A stretch of DNA of 64,000 bases, taken from Burkholderia sp. Bp8992. Its GTDB lineage: Bacteria > Pseudomonadota > Gammaproteobacteria > Burkholderiales > Burkholderiaceae. Position numbers and translations under genes: made by a program. The stretch spans positions 186,001 through 250,000 of the forward strand of contig NZ_QTQI01000005.1 of assembly GCF_003853705.1 (NCBI RefSeq). Reading direction: 5' to 3'. The notes under the pieces are model-generated. The model was given only the letters and a program-made list of their open reading frames with translations. It was not told where the DNA came from and did not search any database. Of the stretch, positions 33,933 to 42,623 are shown in pieces; position 1 is the first letter of the stretch, and every line of letters starts with the position of its first letter.

Positions 33933-34544
33933 ATGCAACACCCGACCATCCGTACCCTGGCCGGCGCGACCGCGCCGACGTCGATCGACGCCGCCCGCAG
34001 CGCGCTGCTGGTGATCGATTTCCAGAACGAGTACTTCAGCGGCCGCCTGCCGATTCCGGAAGGGCCACGCGCGCTGGGCAATGCGCGGCGCGTGATCGCA
34101 TTCGCCGACCGCGCGGGCATTCCGGTGTTTCACGTCCAGCACGTCGATACGGCCGACAGCCCGATCTTCGCCGAAGGCAGCGACGGCTTCCGCTTCCACG
34201 CGGAGCTACAGCCGGCGCCGCACCACGCGGTCGTGAAGAAGACGTCGGTCAGCGTGTTCCCGACGACGGACCTCGATGCGCGCCTGAAGGCGGCCGGCAT
34301 CGACACGCTGATCGTCACGGGCCTGATGACGCATGCGTGCGTGGCCGGCGCGGCACGCGACGCGGTGCCGCTCGGCTATGCGGTGATCGTCGTCGACGAC
34401 GCGTGCGCGACGCGCGACCTCGACGTCGCGGACGGCGGGACGGTGCCGCACCGCGACCTCCATCGCGCGACGCTGGCCGCGCTGTCGGACACGTTCGGCG
34501 ACGTGCTGACGACCGAGCAGGTACTGGCGCTCGGCGTCGCCTGA
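33933..34544 (+). CDS. Isochorismatase-family cysteine hydrolase
   Basis: The 203-residue alpha/beta protein carries the complete catalytic triad of the family: Asp29 (LVIDFQNEY), Lys102 (AVVKKTS) and Cys136 (MTHACVAGAARDA), together with a cis-peptide region at VTGLM. Family activities include nicotinamidase, N-carbamoylsarcosine amidase, ureidoacrylate amidase and isochorismatase. I cannot discriminate among them. ATG 33933 is preceded by AGAGAG. It is convergent with an amidohydrolase gene. Confidence 0.88.
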   Translation: MQHPTIRTLAGATAPTSIDAARSALLVIDFQNEYFSGRLPIPEGPRALGNARRVIAFADRAGIPVFHVQHVDTADSPIFAEGSDGFRFHAELQPAPHHAVVKKTSVSVFPTTDLDARLKAAGIDTLIVTGLMTHACVAGAARDAVPLGYAVIVVDDACATRDLDVADGGTVPHRDLHRATLAALSDTFGDVLTTEQVLALGVA

Positions 34545-34553
34545 CGACGGCCC

Positions 34554-34574
34554 GGGCCGACGCTCAGTCGGCCC
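34554..34574. terminator. 8-bp hairpin between convergent hydrolase genes
   Basis: GGGCCGAC at 34554-34561 pairs with GTCGGCCC at 34567-34574 over a 5-nt loop. It overlaps the end of the amidohydrolase gene and lies 10 bp after the isochorismatase-like gene. Confidence 0.45.
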
Positions 34575-36189
34575 AGCCCGGCGCGGCGTGCACGACTTCG
34601 CCGCGGAAGCACGTCTCGATCACGCGGGCCTGCGCGAACGTCTCGACCGGGTGCGCGAACGGATTGCGGTCGAGGATCGCGAAGCTTGCATCCTTGCCCG
34701 CTTCGAGCGAACCCGTGCAGTCGTCGAATCGCAGCGCGTACGCGGTGTTGACCGTATAGGCCTCGAGCATCGTGAGCAGGTCGAGCCGTTCGTGCGGATT
34801 CCACGGCGGGCTGTCGGGCTGGTCGATCAGCAGATGCGTGACGCCCGTCTGGATGATCTGCATCGGGTCCATCGTGCTGACCGACCAGTCGGAACCGGCC
34901 GCGAGCATCGCGCCCGCGTTGCGCAGGCTGCGGAACGGATAGTTGCGCGCGGTGCGCTCGTCGCCGAGCAGGTCGCGGTAAAGCTGTTGCTGCTCGTCGC
35001 GGGCGGCCGTCCACAGCGTCTGCACGCTCGCGATCGCGCCGAGCCGGTTGAAGCGGCTCATGTCGGCCGGATCGACGAGCTGCAGGTGCGCAAGCTGCGC
35101 GCGCCGGTCGCGCATGCCGTTGCGGCGCTGGATGTGTTCGAGCGCGTCGAGCGTCATGCGCACCGCGCGGTCGGCGAGCGTATGGAAGTGCAGGTCGAAG
35201 CCGGCCGTATCGGCGAGCAGGCAGATGTCGTTCAGCGCGTCCTGGCTCCAAAGCGCGAGGCCGCAGTCGTCGGTGCCCGCGTACGGTTCGAGCAACGCGG
35301 CGGTTTTCGATTCCGGCACGCCGTCGACGAAGATCTTCACCGTATGCAGGCGCAGGTTGTCGCGTTCGTATTCGCGACGCCAGGCGACGAAGCGTTCGAC
35401 CTGCTCGCGTGGGTCGCGGCGCGGGTTCGCGTACAGGCCCGCGCTCATGTACGCCTTCAGCGTACCCGCACGCTGCGCATCGGCATAGGCCTTGAGCTGG
35501 TCTTCCTCGACGCGGGCATCGAACCAGCCGGTGATGCCGTAGCCGTGCGCCATCGCGTGCGCCTTGGAGAGCGACTTCGGGTAGCCGGCCGGGCTCAGTT
35601 GGGGAATGATCGGGCACACGCGGTAGAACGCCGCTTCGTGTACGACGCCGGTCGGCGCGCCCGACGCATCACGCTCGATCACGCCGCCCGACGGATTGGG
35701 CGTGTCGGCCTGGATGCCGGCCGCCTCGAGCCCCTTCGTGTTGAGGCAGCCGCTGTGCACGTCGAAGCCGACCACGAGCAGCGGCCGGTCGGGCACGACG
35801 CGGTCGAGCAGCGCGCGGGTCGGATATGCGCCGAACGCAGCGAGGTTCGCGCCGCCGAGGTAGACCCACGGCTCGTTCGGCGTCGCGTCGGCACACGCAC
35901 GGATGCGTTGCAGGATCGTCTCGGGATCGTTGATGCCGGACAGGTCGAAGTCGCCGAGGATCTGATGGCCTTCGAGCGGATGCACGTGACCGTCGATCAG
36001 GCCCGGCAGCATCAGGCGGCCGGCGAGATCGACCATCCGCGTCGCGGGGCCGGCCAGCGGGCGGATGTCGTCGTCGCGGCCGACCGCGACGATCTTGCCG
36101 TCCTGGGTGGCGAGCGCCTGCGCGAAGCGGCGCTGCGCGTCGCCCGTGTAAAGCAGGCCGTTCAGATAGACGGTATCGGCGTATTGCAT
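34564..36189 (-). CDS. YtcJ-like amidohydrolase
   Basis: This 541-residue metal-dependent amidohydrolase has the metal motif DGHVHP near residue 66, later histidines in FHTLADRA and AHLQLVD, and catalytic Asp in GSDWSVSTMDP. The N- and C-terminal strands form the small beta-sandwich domain (GLLYTGDAQRRF; DCTGSLEAGKDASFAILD). The HVHP-to-FHTLADRA arrangement and length match the YtcJ/N-substituted formamide deformylase-like group. It hydrolyses amide or imine-type bonds; the substrate is not assigned. No signal peptide is present, so it is cytosolic. Confidence 0.88.
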   Translation of the reverse strand: MQYADTVYLNGLLYTGDAQRRFAQALATQDGKIVAVGRDDDIRPLAGPATRMVDLAGRLMLPGLIDGHVHPLEGHQILGDFDLSGINDPETILQRIRACADATPNEPWVYLGGANLAAFGAYPTRALLDRVVPDRPLLVVGFDVHSGCLNTKGLEAAGIQADTPNPSGGVIERDASGAPTGVVHEAAFYRVCPIIPQLSPAGYPKSLSKAHAMAHGYGITGWFDARVEEDQLKAYADAQRAGTLKAYMSAGLYANPRRDPREQVERFVAWRREYERDNLRLHTVKIFVDGVPESKTAALLEPYAGTDDCGLALWSQDALNDICLLADTAGFDLHFHTLADRAVRMTLDALEHIQRRNGMRDRRAQLAHLQLVDPADMSRFNRLGAIASVQTLWTAARDEQQQLYRDLLGDERTARNYPFRSLRNAGAMLAAGSDWSVSTMDPMQIIQTGVTHLLIDQPDSPPWNPHERLDLLTMLEAYTVNTAYALRFDDCTGSLEAGKDASFAILDRNPFAHPVETFAQARVIETCFRGEVVHAAPGWAD

Positions 36190-36579
36190 GTGTCTGCTCC
36201 GGTAGGGAGATCGACGGACGCACGTGTCCGGCAGGCGGGCCGTATGGCTCGTCCGGTCGCGTGAACCCGGTCGGGTTGGAAGGGGATAGGGGCGTTACGT
36301 GCCGGCGCTGCGCGGCCCGGGCGGCGCAGCGCCGTGCCGGACGCCGGCTATGGTTGCCGGAGCGTCATGCCGGTTTCGCCGATGAATTCGTATCGGCGAA
36401 TCGAGGGGCGACGGGCGCGCGGCCGCGCGGGCCGGCGTCGAACCGGTATTCGGCATTCCGTATCTCCGTGGTATCCGACGCGCTGCGGCGCTCGGGTGAG
36501 TCAGATACTAGGAGCGGGGCGGGCGGCTGTCTGTCATTGTTTTGAGGACAACGCGCGACAAAGGCGGTGGGGGCGGCGC
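36190..36579. other. 390-bp gap with no gene seen
   Basis: The gap lies between the amidohydrolase start and the LuxR gene end. It contains GC-rich sequence, short CCGGTATTCGG-type stretches and no open frame with a plausible start signal. The amidohydrolase promoter should lie at its left end; I see no clear -35/-10 pair. Confidence 0.4.
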
Positions 36580-37395
36580 CTACTGGCTGCGGTCTTCCGG
36601 CGCGGCTTCTTCGGCCACGCACCACGCGAACAGCCCGGCGCGGTTCGCGACGCCGAGCTTCGCGAGCGCACGCCCGAGATAGGTGCGCACGCTGCTCGGC
36701 TTGAGCGCGAGCGTGTCGGCGATCTGCGGCACGGGCTGCCCTTGCAGCACCGCGCGGCAGACGAGCCGCTCGCGCTGCGACAGCGCCGCACCGCTGGCCG
36801 CCAGCCGCTGTTCGAAGCGCCGCAGCAGCGCGCCGTCGTCCGAGCGCGGCGTCAGGCGGGCGAGCCGCGCGTGCTGGATCAGCAGCGGCAGCACGAAATC
36901 GCCGAGCTGCCGCAGCAGCGCCAGTTCGGCCAGCGTATAGGACGGCTGGCCGCGTCGGCGGAACAGCGAGAACGCGTAGACATAGTCGCGCTCGCTGCCG
37001 AGCAGCGTGCAGTCCTCGCCGAGATCGCCGAGCGCGAACTGGCGGCCGTACTCGGTGGCCGTGTCGATGTCCTCGTTGCAGGAGAACACGAGCTGCGAAT
37101 CGGTAGCGCGCTCGATATGCGGGAGCAGCGTGTCGGTGCGCCAGTCGCCCCGTGTATACAGATCGAGTGCATGGCGCGTGCCGTCAGGATCGTCGCCGCC
37201 GGCGAAGAACAGCACGTCGACGCTGTCGACCGAATGCGACGGCGCGTCACGCCGGTAGCGTGTCGCGACGCTGTAATGGGATTGCGGATCGACGGTTTCG
37301 CGCAGCCACGCCCAAAGCCGGGCGGGAAACTGCGGACTGCCGAGGCTGGCGACCAGGTCGCCGGCGCTGCTCAGGGAAATATGGGCGGGGCTCAT
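36580..37395 (-). CDS. LuxR-family transcriptional regulator
   Basis: The 271-residue protein has a C-terminal LuxR/GerE helix-turn-helix (residues ~207-262; LSQRERLVCRAVLQG, then QIADTLALKPSSVRTYLGRALAKLG given as separate helices). The N-terminal ~190 residues show a PAS/GAF-like sensing region without a recognisable receiver Asp or acyl-homoserine-lactone motif, so it is a solo LuxR-type regulator of unknown signal. ATG 37395 is preferred to an in-frame GTG three codons upstream. It has no obvious operon partner. Confidence 0.82.
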   Translation of the reverse strand: MSPAHISLSSAGDLVASLGSPQFPARLWAWLRETVDPQSHYSVATRYRRDAPSHSVDSVDVLFFAGGDDPDGTRHALDLYTRGDWRTDTLLPHIERATDSQLVFSCNEDIDTATEYGRQFALGDLGEDCTLLGSERDYVYAFSLFRRRGQPSYTLAELALLRQLGDFVLPLLIQHARLARLTPRSDDGALLRRFEQRLAASGAALSQRERLVCRAVLQGQPVPQIADTLALKPSSVRTYLGRALAKLGVANRAGLFAWCVAEEAAPEDRSQ

Positions 37396-37521
37396 CGTTG
37401 ACACCGTCTGCGCGAACGGCCGCCGGTGCGGGCCGTGCTTCGCCTGCGCCGGAGCGGCGGCGAAGCACGATTGTAGGAGACTTCGCCGGCGCCGGGCATC
37501 CGCGCTTGCCCGGCGCGCGCG

Positions 37522-37998
37522 TCAGAACATCGTGTTCCCGTTCGCGGCCGTCTCGGGCACGGGCTGGATCACGTCCCAGTGCTCGACGATCTTGCCGTCC
37601 TTCACGCGGAAGATGTCGACCACCGCTTCGCCGCGATCGCCCGGACGCTCGGTCGCATGCACGTGCAGGTATACGAGGTCACCGTCGGTCGCGCTGCGGA
37701 CGATGCGTGCGCGCGATGCCGGGTTTTTCTGGAACGCGCCGACGAAATACGACACGAATGGCTTCTTGCCGTCCGGTACGTGCGGGTTGTGCTGTTTGTA
37801 GTCGTCCGCGACGACGGCGGCGGCTTCGACCGCTTCGTGCTTGTTGAAGAAGCGGTCGTAGAACGTCAGCACGAGCTGGCGGTTGGCTTCCTCGGCGGCC
37901 AGGTCGCGGGTGGCCGGGCCGGCAGCCGGCGCGGCCGTCGATGCGGCCAGCAGCACGCATGCGGCAACGGCGCGAGCGGGGGAGCGGAACAATGACAT
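37522..37998 (-). CDS. Exported SnoaL/NTF2-like protein
   Basis: In this 158-residue protein a signal peptide (LFRSPARAVAACVLLAASTAAPAAG) precedes a SnoaL-like alpha+beta cone: FYDRFFNKHE, YKQHNPHVPDGKKPFVSYF, then VDIFRVKDGKIVEHWDVIQP. This layout is common in polyketide-cyclase-like and predicted periplasmic binding or isomerase proteins. His/Asp positions in the pocket suggest small-molecule binding or catalysis, but the function is unknown. The start at 37998 gives the complete signal peptide. It is divergent from an HxlR regulator, which may control it. Confidence 0.8.
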   Translation of the reverse strand: MSLFRSPARAVAACVLLAASTAAPAAGPATRDLAAEEANRQLVLTFYDRFFNKHEAVEAAAVVADDYKQHNPHVPDGKKPFVSYFVGAFQKNPASRARIVRSATDGDLVYLHVHATERPGDRGEAVVDIFRVKDGKIVEHWDVIQPVPETAANGNTMF

Positions 37999-38274
37999 GT
38001 AGCGGTTTCCTTGACTGACGGTTCGTGGGGACGCACGACGCGCGATATGCGACTGCGGGGCGGCGCAGATCGTGACGCGTGGCGGCCCGCGGCGCGAAAC
38101 TGCCGGCACGCGTGCGGTCCCGATGCGAAGGATTCGCCGCAACGCATGTGTCGTCGCTGCGGCCGATACGCCGACGCCGCGCGTCATCGTCATGTTTCGT
38201 TGAACTGGCGAATCGTGACGGCTGTCGGGCCGATCGAATGGTACAGTTGCCGCGAACCCGTCACAAGAAGTCAC

Positions 38275-38299
38275 CGCGGTGTGAACAGGTCACACCGCG
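38275..38299. promoter_or_regulatory. HxlR operator dyad
   Basis: CGCGGTGTGA at 38275-38284 and its reverse complement TCACACCGCG at 38290-38299 are separated by 5 bp, ending 35 bp before the HxlR start codon. Flanking GTCAC elements recur at 38260 and 38270. It lies in the 336-bp divergent region shared with the SnoaL-like gene. The rest of that gap holds no gene. Confidence 0.65.
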
Positions 38300-38334
38300 A
38301 TGACCGTGCGTTGCCCGTGAAAGAGAATCCAGTC

Positions 38335-38721
38335 ATGCCGTTGCCGTCTGCCGACGAATCCGTCGAACTCGACCAGCCGTGCCCGATCCGCGATGTGCTC
38401 GACCGCATCGGCGACCAGTGGAGCCTGCTCGTGCTCGAAGCGCTGTCCGGCGGAACGATGCGTTTCAACGAACTCGGTCGCGCGATCGGCGATGTGTCGA
38501 ACCAGATGCTGTCGCGTACGCTGAAGCGGCTCGAGCAGGACGGCTTCGTCAGCCGCGCGCTGTTTGCCGAAGTGCCGCCGCGCGTCGAATATGCGCTGAC
38601 CGATCTCGGGCGCTCGTTCCTGACGCCGATGCAGGCGATGATCCGGTGGGCCGACGAACACCATCGCGCGATCTGCGCGGCGCGTCGTCGTGCGCGGGAA
38701 CCGGCGGGCGACGGGCGTTGA
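38335..38721 (+). CDS. HxlR-family transcriptional regulator
   Basis: The 128-residue protein follows the HxlR pattern closely. Cys16 lies in CPIRDVLDRIGDQWSLLVLEAL (described in parts), followed by RFNELGRAIGDVSNQMLSRTL as the recognition region, a wing with PRVEYALTDLG, and terminal MIRWADEH. Cys16 is the position used for thiol or aldehyde sensing in characterised members. Upstream is a 25-bp dyad. A redox or electrophile response controlling the divergent SnoaL-like gene is plausible but unproven. Confidence 0.9.
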   Translation: MPLPSADESVELDQPCPIRDVLDRIGDQWSLLVLEALSGGTMRFNELGRAIGDVSNQMLSRTLKRLEQDGFVSRALFAEVPPRVEYALTDLGRSFLTPMQAMIRWADEHHRAICAARRRAREPAGDGR

Positions 38722-39013
38722 GCAGCGCGCACTGACCGCTTCGCCGGTGCACGGCGTACCGAAGATGACGCGCGATGGGATGGCGCACGGCCGGATGCGT
38801 TCGCATCGGCATCGATTGATTTTGTTATCCGAAGGATCCCGTCACGACGAAGCGCTGCGATGATGCGCCGAGGTGTTCGGCGCGGAGCCGGCAGGGCGCT
38901 GGTGCAACGACGCGCCGACGGCGGCCACGCATCCTGATGCAACGGCGCGAACGGCGCCGCTACCCGCGCGCCGTCCGGCTCCGGACCTTCATCGGCCGGA
39001 GCCGGGCGGCGGC

Positions 39014-39385
39014 TTATCGCCACGAACCGTCCACGTAGACCCACACCGGCCCCTGACGGCGCCAGTAGCCGGGTACCCAGCGACGGCCGGGGCGCCGTGC
39101 GACCCAGCGGCCGGACACCCATATATAGCGGCCGCGCTGCCAGCGCCAGTAGCCGTCCGTCCATATATAGCCGTGTGGCCGGGGCGGCGGCGGCCGGCGA
39201 TCGTGCCGGGCTGCCGGCGGCCCGGCGCGCGGGCGATCGTCGTAGGGCGGCCCGCCGGGCACGCGGTTCGGGCCGGACGGCCGGTACACGGGCGGCGCGG
39301 GCTGAGCCGAGGCGGCGCGCAGCCAGCCGGTGCCGGCGAAGGCGGCGGTCAATCCGATGGCGCGCAACAACGAGCGTCGATTCAT
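39014..39385 (-). CDS. YXWGXW-repeat exported protein
   Basis: This 123-residue protein starts with a twin-arginine-like or Sec signal (NRRSLLRAIG, then AAFAGTGWLRAASAQ). A Pro/Arg-rich linker follows, then a C-terminal half of aromatic repeats (GYIWTDGYWRWQRGRYIWVSG, split here; then VPGYWRRQGPVWVYVDGSW). Such Y-x-W-x-x-G/W repeats define small surface or periplasmic proteins common in Burkholderia. The function is unknown. It is monocistronic. Confidence 0.8.
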   Translation of the reverse strand: MNRRSLLRAIGLTAAFAGTGWLRAASAQPAPPVYRPSGPNRVPGGPPYDDRPRAGPPAARHDRRPPPPRPHGYIWTDGYWRWQRGRYIWVSGRWVARRPGRRWVPGYWRRQGPVWVYVDGSWR

Positions 39386-39962
39386 GGCGTGTCCTGTTCA
39401 GTATCGAAGGCTGCCTTACATTAGCCTGCCGGTGCGCCGGCCGGGTTACGCGAGCGGTTAAGGCTGTTACTGCGCGTCACGGCAGGCGGCCGACGCCCGT
39501 TCCTTTCTGTCGGCTGACGGAGACGTCGCCCGAGGCGGCCTGTTTACTGATGGGCGAGTGCGTTTTAGGCGTCCGACACCGGGGAATCGAGGCTGAAATA
39601 GGTACAAATTACCGATTTCGGGGTGCTGAGCCAGATCCGTTTGTTGTTTCTATGCAACCGTCAAGACGATGACATGTAAGAATGGTGCGATGAATGCCTC
39701 CAAAATGCCGTCGTCAAGAAGTCAAAAACAAACGTTAAAACAAATACTTATGAACGACCCCCACTTTCATTATTTCTAGTTCTGGAAAAGCTTATTTCTT
39801 TATTTGCGGATCGCTCCCCTAGGGTACACCCCTAAACTCACGGTTCCCAAACGGGCAACTATCCGGGCGTCGCCAGCAGGACCGATGGCACTCCCGGGCG
39901 GTTGCAGACCGTTTATGAACAAGGTCGCGAGACCTGCCTCTTTTTAGAAGGGAGCTCCACGA
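39386..39962. other. 577-bp porin upstream region
   Basis: No gene is supported here. GC content drops clearly between ~39640 and 39810, with A/T-rich stretches such as AACAAACGTTAAAACAAATA. This is followed by a C/A-rich segment and the porin's AAGGGAG Shine-Dalgarno at ~39950. It probably holds the porin promoter and a long, regulated 5' leader. Confidence 0.5.
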
Positions 39963-41045
39963 ATGAACAAGACTCTGATCGTTGCAGCAGCTGCAGCATC
40001 GTTCGCAACCGTCGCTCACGCGCAAAGCAGCGTCACGCTGTACGGCGTGCTGGACGCAGGCATCACCTACCAAAGCAACGTCGCCAGCAAGTCGCTGTGG
40101 TCGATGGGCTCGGGTATCGACCAGAGCCGTTTCGGCCTGCGTGGTTCGGAAGACCTCGGTGGCGGCCTGAAGGCAATCTTCACGTTGGAAAGCGGCTTCG
40201 GCATCGGTAACGGCAAGCTGGGCAACAACGGCGGCATGTTCAACCGTCAAGCATTTGTCGGCCTGTCGAGCCAGTACGGCACGGTCACGCTGGGCAAGCA
40301 GTACGACGCAACGCAAGACTACCTGGCGCCGCTGACGGCAACGGGCACGTGGGGCGGCACGTACTTCGCGCACCGCGGCAACAACGACCGTCTCAGCACG
40401 AACGGCGACGTCGCACTGAACAACTCGATCAAGTACACGAGCGCTAACTACGCTGGCCTGCAATTCGGCGGCACGTACTCGTTCTCGAACAACCAGAACT
40501 TCGGCAACAACCGTGCGTACAGCGCTGGTGCGTCGTACCAGTTCCAAGGCCTGAAGCTGGGTGCAGCGTACTCGCAAGCTAACCTGGGCGACGGCACGAA
40601 CGCAAACGGCGCGACGAACATCGCTTCGCAAGGTCGCGTCCGCACGTACGGTGCTGGTGCTGGCTACGCATTCGGCCCGGCACAAGTCGGCGCTGCATGG
40701 ACGCAATCGCGTATCGACAACGTTCCGGGTCAAGCTGGTGCGTTCCGTACGGACAACTACGAAGTCAACGCAAAGTACAACCTGACGCCGGCTCTCGGCC
40801 TGGGCGCAGCATACACGTACACGAACACGAAGGCAGACGGTGGCAGCTCGCACTGGAACCAGTTCGGCGTGCAAGCTGACTACGCTCTGTCGAAGCGCAC
40901 CGACGTGTACGCACAAGCTGTGTACCAGCGCGGCGCGAAGGGCAATGCGTTCGGCACGTCGATCTACAACGGCGACAACACGACGGCAGCGAGCTCGTCG
41001 ATCAACCAAACCGCAGCAACGGTTGGTCTGCGTCACCGCTTCTAA
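39963..41045 (+). CDS. Outer-membrane general porin (Opc/OmpC-like)
   Basis: The 360-residue 16-strand porin has a signal peptide ending in VAHA and a mature start QSSVTLYGVLDAGITY, the hallmark of betaproteobacterial porins. A PEFG-type loop equivalent is FTLESGFGIGNG, and the last strand ends ATVGLRHRF with the terminal Phe needed for outer-membrane assembly. Codon usage departs visibly from its neighbours (many GCA, GCT, CAA and GGT codons). This is typical of a very highly expressed gene rather than of transfer. A strong Shine-Dalgarno and a strong terminator flank it. Confidence 0.95.
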   Translation: MNKTLIVAAAAASFATVAHAQSSVTLYGVLDAGITYQSNVASKSLWSMGSGIDQSRFGLRGSEDLGGGLKAIFTLESGFGIGNGKLGNNGGMFNRQAFVGLSSQYGTVTLGKQYDATQDYLAPLTATGTWGGTYFAHRGNNDRLSTNGDVALNNSIKYTSANYAGLQFGGTYSFSNNQNFGNNRAYSAGASYQFQGLKLGAAYSQANLGDGTNANGATNIASQGRVRTYGAGAGYAFGPAQVGAAWTQSRIDNVPGQAGAFRTDNYEVNAKYNLTPALGLGAAYTYTNTKADGGSSHWNQFGVQADYALSKRTDVYAQAVYQRGAKGNAFGTSIYNGDNTTAASSSINQTAATVGLRHRF

Positions 41046-41080
41046 GCGTGACGGCGGGGTAACCCGCTTCGCAGCATCGA

Positions 41081-41108
41081 AAAAGGCGCCTTCGGGCGCC
41101 TTTTTTTC
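41081..41108 (+). terminator. Rho-independent terminator of the porin gene
   Basis: AAAAGGCGCC, loop TTCG, then GGCGCC and eight Ts. The stem GGCGCC/GGCGCC lies at 41085-41090 and 41095-41100. It is 36 bases after the porin stop codon, a textbook intrinsic terminator. Confidence 0.92.
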
Positions 41109-41150
41109 GTCTGCGGAATGCAATGGCGACGATTCGGGTCGCCCGGATGC

Positions 41151-41181
41151 AAAAAAAGCGAGGCCGGTGCCTCGCTTTTTT
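41151..41181. terminator. Bidirectional intrinsic terminator before rnk end
   Basis: An A-run, GCGAGGC (41158-41164), loop CGGT, GCCTCGC (41169-41175) and a T-run. The A and T tracts on both sides let it work for the porin read-through on one strand and for rnk on the other. Confidence 0.88.
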
Positions 41182-41226
41182 AATTCTGCGCCCGTGTCGA
41201 ACGTGGCGCGGGCTGCAGATGTGACG

Positions 41227-41625
41227 TCAGCGCGTGTATTCACCGTTGGCTTCCGGCTGGAACACGATCGCGGAGACCTTCATCAGCTTTTCGGCGCCGC
41301 TCGGCTGCATCACCTTGACCATCTGGCCACGCTGCGTGCCCAGCAGCGCCATGCCGACAGGCGAGAAGACGTTCAGGCGGCCGAGTTCGAGATTGGCGGC
41401 GTCCGGATAAACGATCGTCCAGGTGGCCTGTTCCTGGGTCGCCTCGTCGAGCAGCGTGATCTGCGAGTTCATCGTGACGACATTGGCCTTGATGGCGTCG
41501 GGCTGGACGATGTCGGCACGCTCGAGCAGCGTGTCGAGCATGGCCTGGAAGCGCGGGTTGTGTTCGGCGTGCTTTTCGAGGCGTGCAACGTCGAGTTCAG
41601 TCAACTGGTAAAGGCGTTGTTTCAT
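41227..41625 (-). CDS. rnk: Nucleoside diphosphate kinase regulator (Rnk-like, GreA/B C-domain)
   Basis: This 132-residue protein has a short N-terminal helical part (LTELDVARLEKHAEHN) and a C-terminal GreA/GreB-type beta domain (VTMNSQITLLDE, then VYPDAANLELGRLNVFSPVGMALLG). This is the Rnk layout, with a coiled-coil far shorter than in Gre factors. Rnk binds RNA polymerase and affects NDP-kinase and alginate-related regulation in pseudomonads. The start at 41625 was chosen because it begins the canonical MKQRLYQLTELD sequence and follows a GGAGAA on the minus strand. Confidence 0.85.
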   Translation of the reverse strand: MKQRLYQLTELDVARLEKHAEHNPRFQAMLDTLLERADIVQPDAIKANVVTMNSQITLLDEATQEQATWTIVYPDAANLELGRLNVFSPVGMALLGTQRGQMVKVMQPSGAEKLMKVSAIVFQPEANGEYTR

Positions 41626-42136
41626 GGCAGTTCTCCAAATGATCGGCAAGGGCAGGCGTGGCGTGCCTATGGGATCGCCCGGAGCCTGTCTGACCTGGCT
41701 CCGGGAGGAGGCCGAGCCGTCAGATCAGGCGCCGGGCAGGGGCGAGCGGCGCCTGGGCCGTGCGTCGAGCGAGGGGATGCGCCGGATGGCCGGCGTGCGC
41801 GCGCACGCCGGCCGGGCCGGACGGCGAAACCGAAAGGGGCGTGAGCGCGTACATGGTGGATGGGATATCGACTGGCGAATAAAACCTTACGATTCTACAA
41901 CACAACCTTCGGGATAGGTGATTCGGCTGTCGGCGTTTCGTCAGCAATTGTTGTGCAGATGAAGCAAGTCGCAAGAGCTGCGCCCAGAAACACGCGACGA
42001 TTTTTTCCAAAATCGCAACGCTGTATGTTCAAACTAAGGGTTTCCCCTTGGAATGGCGAGCACTACACTGGACTCAATCGCTTCAGACAGTCCTGCCGAG
42101 GCGACGTCAAAAGAGAACATATTCCGGAGGTAAATC
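41626..42136. other. 511-bp divergent gap, no gene
   Basis: The gap lies between divergent rnk and the DUF4148 gene. Its left half is GC-rich and the right half (41870-42060) is markedly AT-richer, including ATAAAACCTTACGATTCTAC-type sequence and a TTTTTTCC run. It must hold both promoters. No open frame there has supporting signals. Confidence 0.4.
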
Positions 42137-42466
42137 ATGAAGTCGATCATCTACGCAGCCATCGCCGCATCCGTCCTTGCCGCACCGATCGCATCGTTTG
42201 CACAGTCCGAGCAGGGGCTGACGCGCGACCAGGTCAAGGCTGAACTCGTGCAACTCGAACAGAACGGCTACAAGCCGCTGGCGAGCGATTCGCAGTACCC
42301 GAACGACATCCAGGCAGCCGAACAGCGGGTCCAGCCGAACCAGCCGACGCTCGCGCAGGCCGATACGAGCGGCTACGGTGCCGTGGCGACGGGTGCCGGC
42401 CAGGCAGGCCGCCGCGTCACGCATGACGCGCCGAACCCCGTGAACTCGGTCTACTTCGGCAACTAA
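42137..42466 (+). CDS. DUF4148 exported protein
   Basis: The 109-residue secreted protein has a signal peptide ending in ASFA, then the DUF4148 core LTRDQVKAELVQLEQNGYKP and YPNDIQAAEQRV, a pattern shared by many small Burkholderia periplasmic proteins. The C-terminal part is Gly/Ala/Asn-rich. The start codon follows a perfect GGAGGT. The function is unknown; several paralogues per genome are usual. Confidence 0.88.
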   Translation: MKSIIYAAIAASVLAAPIASFAQSEQGLTRDQVKAELVQLEQNGYKPLASDSQYPNDIQAAEQRVQPNQPTLAQADTSGYGAVATGAGQAGRRVTHDAPNPVNSVYFGN

Positions 42467-42581
42467 TCGAACGTCCCCGGTCTGCCCGAGCGCACCATTC
42501 AATCGACGACACGCGCGCCATGTGCGCGCGTCGTTCGCCCGCAGGAGCAGAACCTCCGTCGCCGCATGTCGGCGGCTTTCC

Positions 42582-42611
42582 GCCCAGACGCTGACGCGTT
42601 TGGGCCTTTTT
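42582..42611 (+). terminator. Intrinsic terminator downstream of the DUF4148 gene
   Basis: GCCCAGACG (42582-42590) pairs with CGTTTGGGC (42597-42605) with one G-T pair, followed by C and five Ts. It lies just before the convergent CBS-domain gene end. Confidence 0.75.
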
Positions 42612-42623
42612 CGCTGGGGCGAA

